A stretch of 6,697 nucleotides of DNA from Verrucomicrobiia bacterium. Its GTDB lineage: Bacteria; Verrucomicrobiota; Verrucomicrobiia; CAIQCK01. The notes under the pieces are model-generated. The model was not told where the DNA came from, made no database searches, and worked only from the letters and a program-made list of their open reading frames with translations. The stretch is from the NCBI GenBank assembly GCA_026417675.1, contig JAOACV010000144.1, positions 1 to 6,697 on the forward strand, given 5' to 3'. Below, one piece after another: positions 1-4,605 of the stretch; the first letter of the stretch is position 1; the number at the start of each line of letters is the position of its first letter. Both the position numbers and the translations under genes were made by a program.

Positions 1-1
1 G

Positions 2-1741
2 GTGGCGGCCGAAGTTCATGGCCGCGCCACGGGCGCGTCGCGCGGCTTCGGCGGATCGATGCATTTGTTCTGGAAGGAACTGAACTTCATGGGCGGCAAC
101 GGCATCGTCGGCGGTGGGATTCCGTTGTCGCTCGGCACGGCCTACGCCGCGGTGAAGCGCGGCACCGATCAGGTGACGGTTGTCTTCTTCGGCGACGGCG
201 CGTCGTCGCAGGGATCGTTCCACGAATCGCTGAACATGGCGGCCATCGAGAAATGGCCCGTCGTCTTCGTTTGCGAGAACAATCTCTACGCCGCCACGAC
301 ACACGTCTCCGGAAACTGTCCCATCGAGAACATCGGCGACCGCGCGGCGGCGTATGGCATCCCCGGCATCGTGGCCGACGGCAACGACCTCGCCGCTGTC
401 ATCGCGGCCGCGCAGACCGCCGTCGCGCGAGCGCGCCGCGGCGAGGGGCCAACGTTGGTCGAATTCAAGACCTACCGTCATCGCGCCCACTGCATGGTAA
501 TCCCGGAACATCGCCCCAACGCGGAGCGCGCCCATTGGCGGCAGCGTGACCCGATCGAGCTGCTCGGCGCGCGCCTGATTGCGGACGGCGTTGCCGACCA
601 AGCAGAACTCGACCGTATTCGTAAGCAGGCCGCGCGCCGGCTGGAGGAAGCGTTGGCATTCATGCGGCGGAGTCCTTTGCCCGATCCGACGGACATCGAG
701 AAAGTGGTGTTTGCTCCCGGACCAACCGTCGCCGCTACACCGCCGCCGCAAGGCGCGACGCGCAAGCTCACGCCGATCAAGGCGATGAACGAAGCCTTGA
801 GCGAAGAGATGCAGCGGGACGAGAACGTCGTGCTCTTCGGCGAGGACATCGGCGCTTATGGCGGCGTCTGGGCGCTCAGCAAAGGGCTTCAGAAGAAGTT
901 CGGCGAGCGCCGCGTGTTCGACACGCCGCTCTCGGAAACCGCCATCATGGGCACCGCCGCCGGCGCGGCCATGGCGGGTCTGCGGCCGGTCATCGAGATC
1001 ATGTATGTGGACTTCATGACCTGCTGCATGGACCCGCTGGTGAACCAAGCCGCAAAGATCCGTTTCATGTCGGGCGGCGCGTTCAGCCTGCCCATGACCA
1101 TCATCGCCCCCTGCGGCGCGGGAACGTGTGAAGCCGCCCAGCACTCGCAGTCGTTGGAGGCATGGTTCCTGAACACGCCGGGACTCAAAGTGGTCATGCC
1201 CTCGACGGCGGCCGACTGCAAAGGACTGCTCAAGACTTCCATCCGCGACAACAACCCGGTGATGTTCCTCTGGCACAAATGCCTCTACGACCTCGAAGGC
1301 GAAGTCCCCGAGGGCGAATGGACGATCCCGCTCGGTCAGGCCGCCGTCCGCCGCGAGGGCACGGACGTCACGCTCGTGGCTTACTCATTGATGGCGCATC
1401 GCGCGCTGGAAGCCGCGGCCAAACTCGAAGGCGAGATCAGCGTCGAGGTGATTGACCCGCGCACGTTGCGTCCGTTCGACTTGGACGCGGTCCTGCGCTC
1501 GCTCCGCAAGACTGGCCGCTTGCTTGTCGTGCACGAGTCTCCCGCCACCTGCGGCGTCGGCGCCGAGATCGTGCGCCAAGTGACCGACAACGCCTTCGAC
1601 CTGCTCAAGCAAGCACCCAGGATCGTCGGCGGCAAGGACCTTCCCATTCCTTTCGCCAAACCGCTGGAGAACGCCGTCGTCCCGCAGGTGGACGACATCG
1701 TGACGGCATTGCGCCGGATGATTGGAGGATGTGAAAAATGA
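2..1741 (+). CDS. Fused alpha-beta E1 component of a ThDP-dependent 2-oxoacid/acetoin dehydrogenase (5' partial)
   Basis: This is the E1 enzyme of a pyruvate/acetoin/branched-chain-type dehydrogenase complex. The family decarboxylates a 2-oxoacid, or cleaves acetoin, on ThDP and passes the acyl group to a lipoyl E2 in the cytoplasm. Numbering from the first codon, residues 1-236 are the alpha (PP) part, with GGSMH near the start and the ThDP/Mg motif GDG at 64-66 ending in NN at 93-94. Residues 237-253 form a Pro/Ala-rich linker. Residues 254-579 are the beta (PYR plus C-terminal) part, with GED at 280-282 (E281 is the likely ThDP-activating Glu) and AQHSQSLEAW around H381. The beta half reads most like acetoin dehydrogenase AcoB (TPGLKVVMPST, VIDPRTLRPFD). 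GTG at base 2 is probably not the true start, because family similarity begins at once and GDG normally lies near residue 155-160, so roughly 90-100 residues are missing. The usual GHS after the PP core reads AHC (H163, C164). No E2 or E3 follows. The substrate is uncertain. Confidence 0.93.
   Translation: MAAEVHGRATGASRGFGGSMHLFWKELNFMGGNGIVGGGIPLSLGTAYAAVKRGTDQVTVVFFGDGASSQGSFHESLNMAAIEKWPVVFVCENNLYAATTHVSGNCPIENIGDRAAAYGIPGIVADGNDLAAVIAAAQTAVARARRGEGPTLVEFKTYRHRAHCMVIPEHRPNAERAHWRQRDPIELLGARLIADGVADQAELDRIRKQAARRLEEALAFMRRSPLPDPTDIEKVVFAPGPTVAATPPPQGATRKLTPIKAMNEALSEEMQRDENVVLFGEDIGAYGGVWALSKGLQKKFGERRVFDTPLSETAIMGTAAGAAMAGLRPVIEIMYVDFMTCCMDPLVNQAAKIRFMSGGAFSLPMTIIAPCGAGTCEAAQHSQSLEAWFLNTPGLKVVMPSTAADCKGLLKTSIRDNNPVMFLWHKCLYDLEGEVPEGEWTIPLGQAAVRREGTDVTLVAYSLMAHRALEAAAKLEGEISVEVIDPRTLRPFDLDAVLRSLRKTGRLLVVHESPATCGVGAEIVRQVTDNAFDLLKQAPRIVGGKDLPIPFAKPLENAVVPQVDDIVTALRRMIGGCEK
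1724..1729 (+). promoter_or_regulatory. Shine-Dalgarno for the transketolase N-subunit
   Basis: GGAGGA lies 8 bases before the ATG at 1738, inside the last codons of the E1 gene. It fixes that ATG as the start and supports coupled translation across the ATGA overlap (1738-1741). Confidence 0.8.
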
Positions 1742-2568
1742 AGAAGTCTGAAAACTGGGTCGAAGACTGCAACCGACTCGCGCGAACGGTGCGCGTGCAT
1801 TGTTTGCGAATGACACACCGCGGCAAGAGCGGTCATGTCGGCAGCATGTTGTCCATGGCGGAGATTCTGTCCGTGCTCTACACGCGCGTCTTGCGCGTGG
1901 ATCCGAAACGCCCGAAGTGGGCCGGGCGCGACCGGTTCGTGTTGAGCAAGGGCCACGGCGGTTGCGCCGTGTATGCCGTGCTCGGCGAGTTGGGATTCTT
2001 CCCGAAGCGTTGGTTCAACGGCTACTACCGCGACAACGGAAAACTCATGGGACACATCAGCCATCACGTGCCCGGCGTCGAGTTTTCCACCGGCTCGCTC
2101 GGACACGGCCTGCCCGTCGCTGTCGGCATGGCGTTGGCGGCGCGTCATGCGGGCAAAACTCATCGGGTCATTTGCCTGATGAGCGATGGCGACTGCGATG
2201 AAGGAAGCACGTGGGAAGCGATCCTGTTCGCCGCGCAGCACAAGCTCGACAATCTCACGGTGATCGTTGACTACAACAAGGTCCAGGCGCTCGGCTACTC
2301 CAAAGACGTGCTCGACTTGGAGCCGTTTGCCCGGAAGCTGGAAGACTGCCACTGGGCGGTGAAGGAAGTGGACGGCCACGATGTCGTGGCGCTGGACGAG
2401 GCGTTGAGCAAGCTGCCGTTCGAGCAAGGCAAACCCTCGTGGCTCATTTGCCACACCGTCAAAGGCAAAGGCGTCAGTTGGATGGAGAACACTGTCAGTT
2501 GCCACTACGGGTCGGTTACGGACGAAGAACTGGCGCGAGCGTTGCGCGAGTTGGAGGTGACGCAATGA
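1738..2568 (+). CDS. Transketolase, N-terminal subunit (split type)
   Basis: This is the PP-domain half of a two-subunit transketolase, 276 aa, the usual length for split N subunits. Together with the next gene it should transfer a two-carbon ketol unit between sugars or sugar phosphates in the cytoplasm. Conserved transketolase histidines are visible: H33 in SGHVGS, H73 in SKGHGG and H123 in GSLGHG. The ThDP/Mg motif runs from S149-D-G-D to N180 (VDYNKVQALG). It reads SDGD where classical transketolases have GDGE; similar SDGE forms occur, as I recall, in split transketolases of sugar or polysaccharide clusters. VDGHD and TVKGKGVSWMEN close the domain. The start overlaps the E1 stop by four bases, has a strong Shine-Dalgarno, and gives the full expected N-terminus. 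The substrate is unknown: besides pentose phosphates, split transketolases serve specialised sugars such as apulose phosphate and sulfo-sugars. Confidence 0.93.
   Translation: MKKSENWVEDCNRLARTVRVHCLRMTHRGKSGHVGSMLSMAEILSVLYTRVLRVDPKRPKWAGRDRFVLSKGHGGCAVYAVLGELGFFPKRWFNGYYRDNGKLMGHISHHVPGVEFSTGSLGHGLPVAVGMALAARHAGKTHRVICLMSDGDCDEGSTWEAILFAAQHKLDNLTVIVDYNKVQALGYSKDVLDLEPFARKLEDCHWAVKEVDGHDVVALDEALSKLPFEQGKPSWLICHTVKGKGVSWMENTVSCHYGSVTDEELARALRELEVTQ
2553..2557 (+). promoter_or_regulatory. Shine-Dalgarno for the transketolase C-subunit
   Basis: GGAGG, continuing as GGAGGTGA, lies 7 bases before the ATG at 2565 and within the end of the N-subunit gene. It selects this ATG as the start rather than any upstream in-frame codon, and it supports coupled, near-equimolar synthesis of the two subunits. 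Confidence 0.82.
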
Positions 2569-3485
2569 GAACTCTCTTCAACAAAGTCCTCGTGGACATT
2601 GCGAAAAAAGACAAGCGCATCTGGATGATTCTTGCCGACATCGGCTACGGCGAGATCGAGCCGTTCCGCGACGCCTTTCCCGACCGTTGGTTCAACTGCG
2701 GCGTGGCCGAGCAAAACATGACCGGCGTGGCCTGCGGCGTGGCAATGGAAGGCAACATCGCCATCACCTACAGCATCGCCAATTTCCCGACGCTCCGCTG
2801 TTTGGAACAAATCCGCAACGATGTCTGTTACCACAACGCCAACGTCAAGATCGTCATCATCGGCGGCGGCCTTGCTTACGGCCCGCTCGGCGTCAGTCAT
2901 CAGGCCACCGAGGACATCGCCATCATGCGGGCCTTGCCGAACATGGTGGTGTTCTGCCCGTGCGATTTCGCCGAGGCCGATGCCGGTGTCCATGCCATGA
3001 TCGCGCATCGCGGGCCGTTCTACTACCGCTGCGGCTACAAGAAAGAACCGCCAGTCCATAAGGGCAAGATCGCATTCCAACTCGGCAAGGCCATCCAAGT
3101 CCGCGACGGCACCGACGCGACGATCTTTTTCACCGGCACCATCGGCAACCAAGTGTTGCCCGCCGCCGAAGCTCTGGAGAAACGCGGCATCCATTGCCGC
3201 GTCGTCAGCCTGCACACCGTCAAACCGATTGACCGGAAGGCCATCGTGAAAGCAGCCCGCGAGACCGGCGCAATCATCACTGTCGAGGAACACCAACTTC
3301 AAGGCGGTCTGGGCAGCGCGGTCAGTGAAGTGCTGTGCGATGAGGGCGTGATGCCGAAGAAATTTCTGCGCATCGGCCTGCCGGACGTTTACGTCAGCAA
3401 AGTCGGCACCCACGAATGGCTCCTGAACGAATACGGTCTCTCGACGCCCAAAATCGCCGCCAGCATCCGAAAGCTCCTGCAATGA
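2565..3485 (+). CDS. Transketolase, C-terminal subunit (split type)
   Basis: This is the PYR plus C-terminal half of the split transketolase, 306 aa, the usual size for such subunits. It should pair with the preceding 276-aa subunit to build the ThDP active site at their interface. The PYR domain (about residues 1-170) holds GVAEQNM with E49, the Glu that activates ThDP in transketolase/DXS-type enzymes, and the loop YGPLGVSHQATED with H112. The C-terminal domain (about 185-306) shows the transketolase_C pattern: TIFFTGTIGNQV, VVSLHTVKPID, ITVEEHQLQGGLGSAV and a final VGTHEWLLNEYGL. The ATG at 2565 is chosen over an upstream in-frame ATG at 2439 because it has an excellent Shine-Dalgarno, forms the ATGA overlap, and starts exactly where the domain starts. 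The upstream extension would read an unrelated Arg/Gln-rich shadow of the N-subunit gene. No key residue is missing. Confidence 0.93.
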   Translation: MRTLFNKVLVDIAKKDKRIWMILADIGYGEIEPFRDAFPDRWFNCGVAEQNMTGVACGVAMEGNIAITYSIANFPTLRCLEQIRNDVCYHNANVKIVIIGGGLAYGPLGVSHQATEDIAIMRALPNMVVFCPCDFAEADAGVHAMIAHRGPFYYRCGYKKEPPVHKGKIAFQLGKAIQVRDGTDATIFFTGTIGNQVLPAAEALEKRGIHCRVVSLHTVKPIDRKAIVKAARETGAIITVEEHQLQGGLGSAVSEVLCDEGVMPKKFLRIGLPDVYVSKVGTHEWLLNEYGLSTPKIAASIRKLLQ

Positions 3486-4537
3486 ACTCGCGCGAGCGCG
3501 TCCTGACGACGTTGCAGCACCGGCTGGCTGACCGCGTGCCGCTCGCGGAGATGTGGATTGACCCGCGCGTCGTCCAAGCCATCTTGCCCGGCGCACACGA
3601 CTCGAACGATCTGGTCCAATACCTCGGCCTGGACATGGTCACCGTGCCCACCATGATTTACGACAGCGACGAGGTCGAATGGGTTGACCGCGCGCAAGGC
3701 GTCTTCCGCGACAAGTGGGGCGCGCTCCAACATCTCACCGACGAGGCCATTCCCGTGCCGATGCTGCCGCCACGCATCGAAACAGAAGAAGACTTGGCGC
3801 GCTACAGGCCGCCCGATCCGGCAAAGTCGCCCGTCATCGAGAAAGTGCGGCGATTGAAGGCGCGCTTCCCGGACAAAGCCGTGGCGGTCGTCGGCGAATC
3901 AGGCTGGGCACCGGCGGTTTATTTGCGCGGCGGCATCGAGAACCTGTTCCTCGACCTCGCCGAGCGCCCGCAGTTTGCAAAAGATTTGATGAGCATCGGC
4001 GCGGCCTACTACGCCGAGCTGTTTCCCATCGCCATCGCAGCCGGCGCGGATGTGGTCTTTCTCGGCGACGACTATTCCGACAATCGCGGCCCGATGATGT
4101 CGCCGCAGATGTTCGAGGAGATCATTCTCCCGCACGATGCCGCCGTGATCACCGCGATCAAGAAGGCCGGCGCTTATTGCATCAAGCACACCGACGGCGA
4201 CATCCGCAAAATCATGGACCAGCTTGTTGGCACAGGCTTGGACGCGCTCGGCCCGTTGCAGGACGTGCCCGGCATGGAACTGGACAAGATTTTAGAACGC
4301 TATCCCGGCCGAATTACCGTGATGGGCAACGTGCCGGTGGACCTGCTCGCGCGCGGCACGGTCGAGGAAGTCGTGGCCGCCACCAAACGCTTGCTGCGCG
4401 ACGTGTCTGCGAAAGGCCCGCACATTATGTCCTCCGGCAACACCATCACCTCGTGCGTCCGCCCAAAAAATTTCGTGGCAATGGTTCGCACCACGCAGCA
4501 GTGCGGCAACTATCCAATCAACAGGAGAACATTATGA
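3482..4537 (+). CDS. URO-D superfamily protein, MtaA/CmuA-methyltransferase-like, not HemE
   Basis: This 351-aa protein has the uroporphyrinogen decarboxylase (beta/alpha)8 fold signature. The N-terminus MNSRERVLTTLQHRLADRVP is typical of the non-HemE branch. GDDYSDNRGPMMSP starts at G195, followed by IKHTDGDI with H236, MGNVPVDLL with G282-N283, and a late SGNTITSCVRPKNF with C325. The HemE hallmark RQAGRYLPEY is absent, so a role in haem synthesis is unlikely. MtaA-type methyl-corrinoid:thiol methyltransferases bind zinc through H-x-C...C. Here the site reads H-T-D, with cysteines at 233 and 325, so zinc methyltransfer is possible but not shown. The true reaction of this branch is generally unknown. 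The start overlaps the transketolase stop by four bases and lacks a clear Shine-Dalgarno (only a weak GAAAG), so reinitiation after the upstream stop probably drives its translation. An in-frame upstream ATG at 3416 is rejected because it would add 22 unrelated residues. Confidence 0.85.
   Translation: MNSRERVLTTLQHRLADRVPLAEMWIDPRVVQAILPGAHDSNDLVQYLGLDMVTVPTMIYDSDEVEWVDRAQGVFRDKWGALQHLTDEAIPVPMLPPRIETEEDLARYRPPDPAKSPVIEKVRRLKARFPDKAVAVVGESGWAPAVYLRGGIENLFLDLAERPQFAKDLMSIGAAYYAELFPIAIAAGADVVFLGDDYSDNRGPMMSPQMFEEIILPHDAAVITAIKKAGAYCIKHTDGDIRKIMDQLVGTGLDALGPLQDVPGMELDKILERYPGRITVMGNVPVDLLARGTVEEVVAATKRLLRDVSAKGPHIMSSGNTITSCVRPKNFVAMVRTTQQCGNYPINRRTL
4523..4527 (+). promoter_or_regulatory. Shine-Dalgarno for the glycosidase-like gene
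   Basis: AGGAG lies 6 bases before the ATG at 4534 and inside the last codons of the URO-D-like gene. It marks this ATG as the start and places the signal peptide directly at the N-terminus. Confidence 0.8.
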
Positions 4538-4605
4538 CCTCAAAGCGAAGCATTGTTGTTTTCGTGTTCACAAGCGTCCTCGCGTTATTATCCGCAACCG
4601 GGCAA
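4534..4605 (+). other. Predicted Sec signal peptide of the glycosidase-like protein
   Basis: The first 24 codons encode a short basic start (MTSKR), a hydrophobic core of about 15 residues rich in Val, Phe, Leu and Ala, and a small-residue exit (SATG) before QHPGSN. This is a normal n-h-c layout for Sec export. The exact cut site is a guess. It is the only export signal in the window; the other four proteins appear cytoplasmic. Confidence 0.72.

Noticed and set aside
2..4. GTG at the first frame position as the true start of the E1 gene.
   Set aside because: The residues directly after it align with the interior E1 alpha pattern leading to GGSMH, and about 90-100 N-terminal residues of the family are missing. 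The gene is cut by the window edge.
1381..2565. A long open frame (394 codons) on the minus strand across the E1/transketolase junction.
   Set aside because: It is antisense to two genes with clear family motifs, spans their junction, and its product (rich in Arg, His, Ala and Val) matches no family I recognise. Long antisense frames are expected opposite GC-rich genes with strong third-position bias.
2505..3596. A 363-codon minus-strand frame opposite the transketolase C-subunit.
   Set aside because: It is a shadow of a confident + strand gene. The predicted protein is low-complexity in feel (runs of Ala, Asp, Gly, Val and His) and shows no domain.
3482..4537. Annotation as uroporphyrinogen decarboxylase (HemE) for haem synthesis.
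   Set aside because: The N-terminal HemE motif RQAGRYLPEY is absent, the N-terminus is of the MNSRERVL type, and no haem gene is nearby.
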